DNA from: Halocaridina rubra
Taxonomy: Eukaryota > Arthropoda > Malacostraca > Decapoda > Atyidae
Direction of reading: 5' to 3'
Assembly: GCA_037179515.1 (NCBI GenBank)
Contig: JAXCGZ010019223.1
Span: 12,501-76,500, forward strand
DNA: 64,000 nt
A model generated the notes under the pieces. That model did no database searches. It saw nothing but the letters and a program-made list of their open reading frames with translations, and was not told where the DNA came from. Position 1 is the first letter of the stretch; every line of letters starts with the position of its first letter. The position numbers and the translations under genes are program-made. This document shows positions 26,919 to 38,959 of this stretch, one piece after another.

Positions 26919-26990
26919 AATTTCTGTGGTGTAGTGGTAGCGCCTTGACTTAGGTATCATAATTCCTAGGTTCGAGTCCCGGTCGGGGTA
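26919..26990 (+). pseudogene. tRNA-like copy with shortened 5' end
   Basis: The 5' end reads TTTTAATTTCTGTGG, one base shorter than TTTTAACCTTCTGTGG and lacking the two C residues. It is linked to TTAGGTATCATAATTCC in the anticodon and variable region. The same combination is found at 34034 and 62489. The copies at 12947, 16237 and 19794 share the second part only, so the 5' change arose later on that background (inference). Confidence 0.75.
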
Positions 26991-29374
26991 AAAAATGTTT
27001 CATGTTTTCATATATGTAATGTGCTTATTTGATAATTTCATGGCCCGAATGAGATTGGGATTTGAATTAAATGCTAAAATGAAGCCACGAGGGAGGTTGG
27101 GCAATCTGTAATATGAACATAGTGGCATTCAGTTAGAATGCGTTCAGTCCTAAGTATAGCAGATATAAGCTATAAGGTTGGATTCCTTTTAACCTTCTGT
27201 GGTGTAGTGGTAGCGCCTTGACTTAGTAATCATAAGTCCTAGGTTCGAGTCCCAGTCGGGGCAAAATATGATTCATGTTTTCACATATGAAATGTGCTTA
27301 TTTGATCATTTCATGGCCCAAATGAGATTGGGATTTGAATTAAATGCTAAAATGAAGCCACGAGTGAGGTTGGGGAATCTGTAATATGCACATAGTGGCA
27401 TTCAGTTAGAATGCGTTCCTTCCTAAGTATAGCAGATATAAGCTATAAGGTTGGATTCCTTTTAACCTTCTGTGGTGTAGTGGTAGCGCCTTGACTTAGT
27501 AATCATAAGTCCTAGGTTTGACACCCTTTTGGGGTAAAAAATGATTCATGATTTCACATATGTAATGTGCTAATTTGATAATTTTATGGCCCGAATGAGA
27601 TTGGGATTTGAATTAAATGCTAAAATGAAGCCACGAGTGAGGTTGGGGAATCTGTAATATGAACATAGTGGCATTCAGTTAGAATGCGTTCCTTCCTAAG
27701 TATAGCAGATATAAGCTATAAGGTTGGATTCCTTTTAACCTTCTGTGGTGTAGTGGTAGCGCCTTGACTTAGTAATCATAAGTCCTAGGTTCGAGACCCA
27801 GTCGGGGTAAAATATGATTCATGTTTTCACATATGTAATGTGCTTATTTGATCATTTCATGGCCCAAATGAGATTGGGATTTGAATTAAATGCTAAAATG
27901 AAGCCACGAGTGAGGTTGGGGAATCTGTAATATGAACATAGTGGCATTCAGTTAGAATGCGTTCATTCCTAAGTATAGCAGATATAAGCTATAAGGTTGG
28001 ATTCCTTTTAACCTTCTGTGGTGTAGTGGTAGCGCCTTGACTTAGTAATCATAAGTCCTAGGTTCGAGACCCAGTCGGGGTAAAATATGATTCATGTTTT
28101 CACATATGTAATGTGCTTATTTGATCATTTCATGGCCCAAATGAGATTGGGATTTGAATTAAATGCTAAAATGAAGCCACGAGTGAGGTTGGGGAATCTG
28201 TAATATGAACATAGTGGCATTCAGTTAGAATGTGTTCATTCCTAAGTATAGCAGATATAAGCTATAAGGCTGGATTTTTTTTAACCTTTTGTGGTGTAGT
28301 GGTAGCGCCTTGACTTAGTAATCATAAGTCCTGGGTTTGAGACCCTTTCGGGGTAAAAAATGATTCATGATTTCAAATATGTAATGTGCTAATTTTATAA
28401 TTTTATGGCCCGAATGAGATTGGGATTTGAATTAAATGCTAAAATGAAGCCACGAGTGAGGTTGGGGAATCTGTAATATGAACATAGTGGCATTCAGTTA
28501 GAATGCGTTCATTCCTAAGTATAGCAGATATAAGCTATAAGGTTGGATTCCTTTTAACCTTCTGTGGTGTAGTAGTAGCTCCTTGACTTAGTAATCATAA
28601 GTCCTAGGTTCGAGTCCCGGTCGGGGTAAAGAAAAAATGATTCATGTTTTCACATATGTAATGTGCTTATTTTATAATTTCATGGCCCGAATGAGATTGG
28701 GATTTGAATTAAATGCTAAAATGAAGCCACAAGTGAGGTTGGGGAATCTGTAATATGAACATAGTGGCATTAAGTTAGAATGCGTTCATTCCTATGTATA
28801 GCAGATATAAGCTATAATGTTTGATTCCTTTTAACCTTCTGTGGTGTAGTGGTAGCGCCTTGACTTAGTAATCATAAGTCCTAGGTTCGAGTCCCGGTCG
28901 GGGTAAAAAATGATTCATGTTTTCACATATGTAATGTGCTTATTTGATAATTTCATATCCCGAGTGAGATTGGGATTATTATTAAATGCTAAAATGAAGC
29001 CACGAATGAAGGTGGGGAATCTGTAATATGAATATAGTGGCATTCAGTTAGAATGCGTTTACTCCTAAGTATGGCATATATAAGGTATAAGGTTGGATTC
29101 CATTTAACCTTCTGTAGTGTAGTGGTAGCGAATTGACTTTGTAATCATAAGTCCCTCGAGTCCCGGTCGGGGTAAAAAGTGATTCATGTTGTCACATATG
29201 TAATGTGCTTATTTGATAATTTCATGGCCCGAATGAGATTGGGATTTGAATTAAATGCTAAAATGAAGCCACGAGTGAGTTTGGGGATTCTGTAATATGA
29301 ACATAGTGGCATTCAGTTAGAATGCGTTCATTCCTAAGTATAGCAGATATAAGCTATAATGTTTGATTCCTTTT

Positions 29375-29450
29375 AACCTTCTGTGGTGTAGTGGTAGCGC
29401 CTTGACTTAGAAATAATCATAAGTCCTAGGTTCAAGTCCCGGTCGGGGTA
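29375..29450 (+). pseudogene. tRNA-like copy with 3-nt insertion in the anticodon region
   Basis: The anticodon region reads CTTAGAAATAATCAT instead of CTTAGTAATCAT, giving a 76-nt segment. The B box is GGTTCAAGTCC. The copy at 37586 is its partner in block C copy 2. Confidence 0.8.
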
Positions 29451-30747
29451 AAAAATGATTCATGTTTTCACATATGTAATGTGCTTATTTGGTAATTTCA
29501 GGGCCCGAATGAGATTGGGATTTGAATTAAATGCAAAAATGAAGCCACGAGTGAGGTTGGGGAATCTGTAATATGAACATAGTGGCATTCAATTAGAATG
29601 AGTTCATTCCTCTGTATAGCAGATATAAGCTATAAGGTTGGATTCCTTTTAACCTTCTGTGGTGTAGTGGTAGCGCCTTGACTTAGTAATCATAAGTACT
29701 AGGTTCAAGTCCAGGTTTGGGTAAAAAATGACTCAAGTTTTCACATATGTAATGTGCTTATTTGATCATTTCATGGCCCGAATGAGATTGGGATTTGAAT
29801 TAAATGCTAAAATGAAGCCACGAGTGAGGTTGGGGAATCTGTAATATGAACATAGTGGCATTCAGTTAGAATGCGTTCATTCCTAAGCATAGCAGATATA
29901 AGCTATACGGTTAGATTCCTTTTAACCTTCTGTGGTGTATTGGTAGCGACTTGACTTAGTAATCATAAGTCCTAGGTTCGAGACCCGGTCGGGGTAAAAA
30001 AAATGATTCATGTTTTCACATTTGTAATGTGCTTATTTGATAATTTCATGGCCCGAATGAGATTGGGATTTGAATTAAATGCTAAAATGAAGCAAAGTGT
30101 GAGGTTGGGGAATCTGTAATATGAACATAGTGGCATTCAGTTAGAATGCGTTCATTCCTAAGTATAGCAGATATAAGCTATAAGGTTGGATTCCTTTTAA
30201 CCTTCTGTGGTGTAGTGGTAGCGCCTTGACTTAGTAATCATAAGTCCTAGGTTCGAGTACTGGTTGGGGTAAAAAATGATTCATGTTTTCACATATGTAA
30301 TGTGGTTATTTGATAATTTCATGGCCCGAATGAGATTGGGATTTGAATTAAATACTAAAATGAAGCCACGAGTGAGGTTATGTAATCTGTAATATGAACA
30401 TAGTGGTATTCAGCTAGAATGCATTCATTTCTAAGTATAGCAGATATAAGCTATAAGGTTGGATTCCTTTTAACCTTCTGTGGTGTAGTGGTAGCGCCTT
30501 GACTTAGTAATCATAAGTCCTAGGTTCGAGACCCGGTCGGGGTAAAAAAAAATGATTCATGTTTTCACATTTGTAATGTGCTTATTTGATAATTTCATGG
30601 CCCGAATGAGATTGGGATTTGAATTAAATGCTAAAATGAAGCAAAGTGTGAGGTTGGGGAATCTGTAATATGAACATAGTGGCATTCAGTTAGAATGCAT
30701 TCCTTCCTAAGTATAGCAGATATAAGCTATAAGTTTGGATTCATTAT

Positions 30748-31568
30748 AACCTTCTGTGGTGTAGTGGTAGTGCCTTGACTTAGTAATCATAAGTCCTAGG
30801 TTCGAGTCCTTGTTGGGGTAAAAAATGATTCATGTTTTCAAATATGTAATGTGCTTATTTGATAATTTCATGGCCCGAATAAGATTGGGATTTGAATTAA
30901 ATGCTAAAATGAAGCCACGAGTGGGGTTGGTGAATCTGTAATATGAACATAGTGGCATTCAGTTAGAATGCGTTCATTCCTAAATATAGCAGATATATGC
31001 TATAAGGTTGGATTCCTTTTAACCTTCTGTGGTGTATTGGTAGCGCCTTGACTTAGTAATCATAAGTCCTAGGTTCGAGTCCCGGTTGGGGTAAAAAAAA
31101 AAAATCATGTTTTCACATATGTAATGTGCTCATTTGATAATTTCATGGCCCGAATGAGATTGGGATTTGAATTAAATGCTAAAATGAAGCCACGAGTGAG
31201 GGAGGGGAATCTGTAATATGAACATAGTGGCATTCAGTTAGAATGCGTTCATTCCTAAGTATAGCAGATATAAGCTATAAGGTTGGATTCCTTTTAACCT
31301 TCTGTGGTGTAGTGGTAGCGCCTTGACTTAGTAATCATAAGTCCTAGGTTCGAGTCCCAGTCGGGGTAAAATATGATTCATGTTTTCACATATGTAATGT
31401 GCTTATTTGATCATTTCATGGCCCAAATGAGATTGGGATTTGAATTAAATGCTAAAATGAAGCCACGAGTGAGGTTGGGGAATCTGTAATATGAACATAG
31501 TGGCAATCAGTTAGAATGTGTTCATTCCTAAGTATAGCAGATATAAGCTATAAGGTTGGATTCCTTTT
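30748..31568 (+). repeat. Three linking monomers between the two C blocks
   Basis: tRNA-like copies start at 30748, 31021 and 31296. The first is preceded by the TCATTATAACC variant and ends CCTTGTTGGGG. The second has CCCGGTTGGGG and a 12-A run. The third is a CCCAGTCGGGGTAAAATATG type. This order (CCTTG, then CGGTTG with a long A-run, then TAAAATATG) is also seen in the D repeats. Confidence 0.75.
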
Positions 31569-34500
31569 AACCTTCTGTGGTGTAGTGGTAGCGCCTTGAC
31601 TTAGTAATCATAAGTCCTAGGTTTGAGACCCTTTCGGGGTAAAAAATGATTCATGATATCACATATGTAATGTGCTAATTTGATAATTTTATGGCCCGAA
31701 TGAGATTGGGATTTGAATTAAATGCTAAAATGAAGCCACGAGTGAGGTTGGGGAATCTGTAATATGAACATAGTGGCATTCAGTTAGAATGCGTTCATTC
31801 CTAAGTATAGCAGATATAAGCTATAAGGTTGGATTCCTTTTAACCTTCTGTGGTGTAGTAGTAGCGCCTTGACTTAGTAATCATAAGTACTAGGTTCGAG
31901 TCCCGGTCGGGGTAAAGAAAAAATGATTCATGTTTTCACATATGTAATGTGCTTATTTGATAATTTCATGGCCCAAATGAGATTGGGATTTGATTTAAAT
32001 GCTAAAATGAAGCCACAAGGGAGTTTGGGGAAACTGTAATATGAACATAGTGGCATTCAGTTAGAATGCGTTCATTCCTAAGTATAGCAGATAAGCTATA
32101 ATGTTTGATTCCTTTTAACCTTCTGGGGTGTAGTGGTAGCGCCTTGACTTAGTAATCATAAGTCCTAGGTTCGAGTCCCGGTCGGGGTAAAAAATGATTC
32201 ATGGTTTCACATATGTAATGTGCTTATTTGATAATTTCATGGCCCGAATGAGATTGGGATTTGAATTAAATGCTAAAATGAAGCCACGAATGAAGTTGGG
32301 GAATCTGTAATATGAATATAGTGGCATTCAGTTAGAATGAGTTTACTCCTAAGTATGGCAGATATAAGCTATAAGGTTGGATTCCTTTTAACCTTCTGTG
32401 GTGTAGTGGTAGCGCCTTGACTTAGTAATCATAAGTACTAGGTTCAAGTCCAGGTCTGGGTAAAAAATGACTCAAGTTTTCACATATGTAATGTGCTTAT
32501 TTGATCATTTCATGGCCCGAATGAGATTGGGATTTGAATTAAATGCTAAAATGAAGCCACGAGTGAGGTTGGGGAATCTGTAATATGAACATAGTGGCAT
32601 TCAGTTAGAATGCGTTCATTCCTAAGTATAGCAGATATAAGCTATACGGTTAGATTCCTTTTAACCTTCTGTGGTGTATTGGTAGCGCCTTGACTTAGTA
32701 ATCATAAGTCCTAGGTTCGAGACCCGGTCGGGGTAAAAAAAAATGATTCATGTTTTCACATTTGTAATGTGCTTATTTGATAATTTCATGGCCCGAATGA
32801 GATTGGGATTTGAATTAAATGCTAAAATGAAGCAAAGTGTGAGGTTGGGGAATCTGTAATATGAACATAGTGGCATTCAGTTAGAATGCGTTCATTCCTA
32901 AGTATAGCAGATATAAGCTATAAGGTTGGATTCCTTTTAACCTTCTGTGGTGTAGTGGTAGCGCCTTGACTTAGTAATCATAAGTCCTAGGTTCGAGTCC
33001 CAGTCGGGGTAAAATATGATTCATGTTTTCACATATGTAATGTGCTTATTTGATAATTTCATGGCCCAATTGAGATTGGGATTTGAATTAAATGCTAAAA
33101 TGAAGCCACGAGTGAGGTTGGGGAATCTGTAATATGAACATAGTGGCATTCAGTTAGAATGAGTTCATTCCTAAGTATAGCAGATATAAGCTATAAGGTT
33201 GGATTCCTTTTAACCTTCTGTGGTGTAGTGGTAGCGCCTTGACTTAGTAATCATAAGTCCTAGGTTTGAGACCCTTTCGGGGTAAAAAATGATTTATGAT
33301 TTAACATATGTAAAGTGCTAATTTGATAATTTTATGGCCCGAATGAGATTGGGATTTGAATTAAATGCTAAAATGAAGCCACGAGTGAGGTTGGGGAATC
33401 TGTAATATGAACATAGTGGCATTCAATTAGAATGCGTTCATTCCTAAGTATAGCAGATATAAGCTATAAGGTTGGATTCCTTTAAACCTTCTGTGGTGTA
33501 GTAGTAGCGCCTTGACTTAGTAATCATAAGTCCTAGGTTCGAGTACTGGTTGGGGTAAAAAATGATTCATCCTTTCACATATGTAATGTGCTTATTTGAT
33601 AATTTCATGAACCGAATGAGATTGGGATTTGAATTAAATGCTAAAATGAAGCCACAAGTGAGGTTGGGGAATCTGTAATATGAACATAGTGGCATTCAGT
33701 TAGAATGCGTTCATTCCTAAGTATAGCAGATATAAGCTATACGGTTAGATTCCTTTTAACCTTCTGTGGTGTATTGGCAGCGCCTTGACTTAGTAATCAT
33801 AAGTCCTAGGTTCGAGACCCGGTCGGGGTAAAAAAAAATGATTCATGTTTTCACATTTGTAATGTGCTTATTTGATAATTTCATGGCCCGAATGAGATTG
33901 GGATTTGAATTAAATGCTAAAATGAAGCAAAGTGTGAGGTTGGGGAATCTGTAGTATGAACATAGTGGCATTCAGTTAGAATGCGTTCATTCCTAAGTTT
34001 AGCAGATATAAGCTATAAGGTTGGATTCCTTTTAATTTCTGTGGTGTAGTGGTAGCGCCTTGACTTAGGTATCATAATTCCTAGGTTCGAGTCCCGGTCG
34101 GGGTAAAAAATGTTTCATGTTTTCATATATGTAATGTGCTTATTTGATAATTTCATGGCCCGAATGAGATTGGGATTTGAATTAAATGCTAAAATGAAGC
34201 CACGAGGGAGGTTGGGCAATCTGTAATATGAACATAGTGGCATTCAGTTAGAATGCGTTCAGTCCTAAGTAAAGCAGATATAAGCTATAAGGTTGGATTC
34301 CTTTTAACCTTCTGTGGTGTAGTGGTAGCGCCTTGACTTAGTAATCATAAGTCCTAGGTTCGAGTCCCAGTCGGGGCAAAATATGATTCATGTTTTCACA
34401 TATGAAATGTGCTTATTTGATCATTTCATGGCCCAAATGAGATTGGGATTTGAATTAAATGCTAAAATGAAGCCACGAGTGAGGTTGGGGAATCTGTAAT

Positions 34501-35124
34501 ATGAACATAGTGGCATTCAGTTAGAATGCGTTCCTTCCTAAGTATAGCAGATATAAGCTATAAGGTTGGATTCCTTTTAACCTTCTGTGGTGTAGTGGTA
34601 GCGCCTTGACTTAGTAATCATAAGTCCTAGGTTTGACACCCTTTTGGGGTAAAAAATGATTCATGATTTCACATATGTAATGTGCTAATTTGATAATTTT
34701 ATGGCCCGAATGAGATTGGGATTTGAATTAAATGCTAAAATGAAGCCACGAGTGAGGTTGGGGAATCTGTAATATGAACATAGTGGCATTCAGTTAGAAT
34801 GCTTTCATTCCTAAGTATAGCAGATATAAGCTATAAGGTTGGATTCCTTTTAACCTTCTGTGGTGTAGTAGTAGCGCCTTGACTTAGTAATCATAAGTCC
34901 TAGGTTCGAGTCCCGGTTGGGGTAAAAAATGATTCATCCTTTCACATATGTAATGTGCTTATTTGATAATTTCATGACCCGAATGAGATTGGGATTTGAA
35001 TTAAATGCTAAAATGAAGCCACGATTGAGGTTGGGGAATCTGTAATATGAACATAGTGGCATTCAGTTAGAATGCGTTCATTCCTAAGTATAGCAGATAT
35101 AAGCTATAAGGTTGGATTCCTTTT

Positions 35125-37316
35125 AACCTTCTGTGGTGTAGTGGTAGCGCCTTGACTTAGTAATCATAAGTCCTAGGTTCGAGACCCAGTCGGGGTAAAA
35201 TATGATTCATGTTTTCACATATGTAATGTGCTTATTTGATCATTTCATGGCCCAAATGAGATTGGGATTTGAATTAAATGCTAAAATGAAGCCACGAGTG
35301 AGGTTGGGGAATCTGTAATATGAACATAGTGGCATTCAGTTAGAATGTGTTCATTCCTAAGTATAGCAGATATAAGCTATAAGGCTGGATTTTTTTTAAC
35401 CTTTTGTGGTGTAGTGGTAGCGCCTTGACTTAGTAATCATAAGTCCTAGGTTTGAGACCCTTTCGGGGTAAAAAATGATTCATGATTTCAAATATGTAAT
35501 GTGCTAATTTTATAATTTTATGGCCCGAATGAGATTGGGATTTGAATTAAATGCTAAAATGAAGCCACGAGTGAGGTTGGGGAATCTGTAATATGAACAT
35601 AGTGGCATTCAGTTAGATTGCGTTCATTCCTAAGTATAGCAGATATAAGCTATAATGTTTGATTCCTTTTAACCTTCTGTGGTGTAGTGGTAGCGCCTTG
35701 ACTTAGTAATCATAAGTCCTAGGTTCGAGTCCCGGTCGGGGTAAAGAAAAAATGATTCATGTTTTCACATATGTAATGTGCTTATTTGATAATTTCATGG
35801 CCCGAATGAGATTGGGATTTGAATTAAATGCTAAAATGAAGCCACAAGAGAGGTTGGGGAATCTGTAATATGAACATAGTGGCATTAAGTTAGAATGCGT
35901 TCATTCCTAAGTATAGCAGATATAAGCTATAATGTTTGATTCCTTTTAACCTTCTGTGGTGTAGTGGTAGCGCCTTGACTTAGTAATCATAAGTCCTAGG
36001 TTCGAGTCCCGGTCGGGGTAAAAAATGATTCATGTTTTCACATATGTAATGTGCTTATTTGATAATTTCATATCCCGAGTGAGATTGGGATTATTATTAA
36101 ATGCTAAAATGAAGCCACGAATGAAGGTGGGGAATCTGTAATATGAATATAGTGGCATTCAGTTAGAATGCGTTTACTCCTAAGTATGGCATATATAAGC
36201 TATAAGGTTGGATTCCTTTTAACCTTCTGTGATGTAGTGGTAGCGCCTTGACTTAGTAATCATAAGTCCTAGGTTCGAGACCCAGTCGGGGTAAAATATG
36301 ATTCATGTTTTCACATATGTAATGTGCTTATTTGATCATTTCATGGCCCAAATGAGATTGGGATTTGAATTAAATGCTAAAATGAAGCCACGAGTGAGGT
36401 TGGGGAATCTGTAATATGAACATAGTGGCATTCAGTTAGAATGTGTTCATTCCTAAGTATAGCAGATATAAGCTATAAGGCTGGATTTTTTTTAACCTTT
36501 TGTGGTGTAGTGGTAGCGCCTTGACTTAGTAATCATAAGTCCTAGGTTTGAGACCCTTTCGGGGTAAAAAATGATTCATGATATCACATATGTAATGTGC
36601 TAATTTGATAATTTTATGGCCCGAATGAGATTGGGATTTGAATTAAATGCTAAAATGAAGCCACGAGTGAGGTTGGGGAATCTGTAATATGAACATAGTG
36701 GCATTCAGTTAGAATGCGTTCTTTCCTAAGTATAGCAGATATAAGCTATAAGGTTGGATTCCTTTTAACCTTCTGTGGTGTAGTAGTAGCTCCTTCACTT
36801 AGTAATCATAAGTAGTAGGTTCGAGTCCCGGTCGGGGTAAAGAAAAAAGGATTCATGTTTTCACATATGTAATGTGCTTATTTGATAATTTCATGGCCCG
36901 AATGAGATTTAGATTTGAATTAAATGCTAAAATGAAGCCACAAGTGAGGTTGGGGAATCTGTAATATGAACATAGTGGCATTAAGTTAGAATGCGTTCAT
37001 TCCTAAGTATAGCAGATATAAGCTATAATGTTTGATTCCTTTTAACCTTCTGTGGTGTAGTGGTAGCGCCTTGACTTAGTAATCATAAGTCCTAGGTTCG
37101 AGTCCCGGTCGGGGTAAAAAATGATTCATGTTTTCACATATGTAATGTGCTTATTTGATAATTTCATATCCCGAGTGAGATTGGGATTATTATTAAATGC
37201 TAAAATGAAGCCACGAATGAAGGTGGGGAATCTGTAATATGAATATAGTGGCATTCAGTTAGAATGCGTTTACTCCTAAGTATGGCATATATAAGCTATA
37301 AGGTTGGATTCCATTT
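35125..37316 (+). repeat. Tandem duplication of four monomers (2 x 1096 bp)
   Basis: The monomers at 35125, 35398, 35671 and 35948 are repeated in order at 36221, 36494, 36767 and 37044. Shared private features are GAGACCCAGTCGG, CTGGATTTTTTTTAACC, and ATATCCCGAGTGAG followed by ATTATTATTAAATG. Copy 1 of block C has this sequence only once (28010-29105), so the duplication is later than the split of the two C blocks (inference). The third monomer of the pair has diverged more, for example TTCACTTAG in place of TTGACTTAG at 36767. Confidence 0.85.
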
Positions 37317-37585
37317 AACCTTCTGTAGTGTAGTGGTAGCGAATTGACTTAGTAATCATAAGTCCCTCGAGTCCCGGTCGGGGTAAAAAGTGATTCATGT
37401 TGTCACATATGTAATGTGCTTATTTGATAATTTCATGGCCCGAATGAGATTGGGATTTGAATTAAATGCTAAAATGAAGCCAAGAGTGAGTTTGGGGATT
37501 CTGTAATATGAACATAGTGGCATTCAGTTAGAATGCGTTCATTCCTAAGTATAGCAGATATAAGCTATAATGTTTGATTCCTTTT

Positions 37586-37661
37586 AACCTTCTGTGGTGT
37601 AGTGGTAGCGCCTTGACTTAGAAATAATCATAAGTCCTAGGTTCAAGTCCCGGTCGGGGTA
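37586..37661 (+). pseudogene. Partner copy with the same 3-nt anticodon insertion
   Basis: Carries the same CTTAGAAATAATCAT insertion and TTCAAG B box as the copy at 29375, 8211 bp away. Both follow the monomer with the shortened AGTCCCTCGAG, which anchors the alignment of the two C blocks. Confidence 0.8.
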
Positions 37662-38959
37662 AAAAATGATTCATGTTTTCACATATGTAATGTGCTTATT
37701 TGGTAATTTCAGGGCCCGAATGAGATGGGGATTTTAATTAAATGCAAAAATGAAGCCACGAGTGAGGTTGGGGAATCTGTAATATGAACATAGTGGCATT
37801 CAATTAGAATGAGTTCATTCCTCTGTATAGCAGATATAAGCTATAAGGTTGGATTCCTTTTAACCTTCTGTGGTGTAGTGGTAGCGCCTTGACTTAGTAA
37901 TCATAAGTACTAGGTTCAAGTCCAGGTTTGGGTAAAAAATGACTCAAGTTTTCACATATGTAATGTGCTTATTTGATCATTTCATGGCCCGAATGAGATT
38001 GGGATTTGAATTAAATGCTAAAATGAAGCCACGAGTGAGGTTGGGGAATCTGTAATATGAACATAGTGGCATTCAGTTAGAATGCGTTCATTCCTAAGTA
38101 TAGCAGATATAAGCTATACGGTTAGATTCCTTTTAACCTTCTGTGGTGTATTGGTAGCGCCTTGACTTAGTAATCATAAGTCCTAGGTTCGAGACCCGGT
38201 TGGGGTAAAAAAAAATGATTCATGTTTTCACATTTGTAATGTGCTTATTTGATAATTTCATGGCCCGAATGAGATTGGGATTTGAATTAAATGCTAAAAT
38301 GAAGCAAAGTGTGAGGTTGGGGAATCTGTAATATGAACATAGTGGCATTCAGTTAGAATGCGTTCATTCCTAAGTATAGCAGATATAAGCTATAAGGTTG
38401 GATTCCTTTTAACCTTCTGTGGTGTAGTGGTAGCGCCTTGACTTAGTAATCATAAGTCCTAGGTTCAAGTACTGGTTGGGGTAAAAAATGATTCATGTTT
38501 TCACATATGTAATGTGGTTATTTGATAATTTCATGGCCCGAATGAGATTGGGATTTGAATTAAATACTAAAATGAAGCCACGAGTGAGGTTATGTAATCT
38601 GTAATATGAACATAGTGGTATTCAGCTAGAATGCATTCATTCCTAAGTATAGCAGATATAAGCTATAAGGTTGGATTCCTTTTAACCTTCTGTGGTGTAG
38701 TGGTAGCGCCTTGACTTAGTAATCATAAGTCCTAGGTTCGAGACCCGGTCGGGGTAAAAAAAAATGATTCATGTTTTCACATTTGTAATTTGCTTATTTG
38801 ATAATTTCATGGCCCGAATGAGATTGGGATTTGAATTAAATGCTAAAATGAAGCCACGAGTGAGGTTGGGGAATCTGTAATATGAACATAGTGGCATTCA
38901 GTTAGAATGCGTTCATTCCTAAGTATAGCAGATATAAGCTATAAGGTTGGATTCCTTTT

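Larger units (their letters stand above)
23904..30747 (+). repeat. Right-arm higher-order repeat C, copy 1 (25 monomers)
   Basis: tRNA-like copies start at 23904, 24177, 24452, 24725, 25002, 25275, 25548, 25824, 26097, 26370, 26643, 26919, 27191, 27464, 27737, 28010, 28283, 28556, 28833, 29106, 29375, 29651, 29924, 30199 and 30472. The block recurs from 31569. The offset is 7665 bp for the first three monomers, 7115 bp from 25275 to 28833, and about 8211 bp from 29106 to 30472. The steps correspond to a 2-monomer difference near 24725 and a 4-monomer difference near 36221. Monomers 24177 and 24725 share AGTACTAGG, TAAAGAAAAAATG and CACAAGGGAGG, which shows a local 2-unit duplication. Confidence 0.85.
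31569..38959 (+). repeat. Right-arm higher-order repeat C, copy 2 (27 monomers)
   Basis: tRNA-like copies start at 31569, 31842, 32117, 32390, 32663, 32939, 33212, 33485, 33758, 34034, 34306, 34579, 34852, 35125, 35398, 35671, 35948, 36221, 36494, 36767, 37044, 37317, 37586, 37862, 38135, 38411 and 38684. Rare variants shared with copy 1 include the short TTTTAATTTCTGTGG 5' end (26919 and 34034), the GAATTGACTT arm with a shortened AGTCCCTCGAG (29106 and 37317), and the 3-nt anticodon insertion (29375 and 37586). A 4-monomer tandem duplication of 1096 bp lies inside it (35125-36220 and 36221-37316). Confidence 0.85.
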
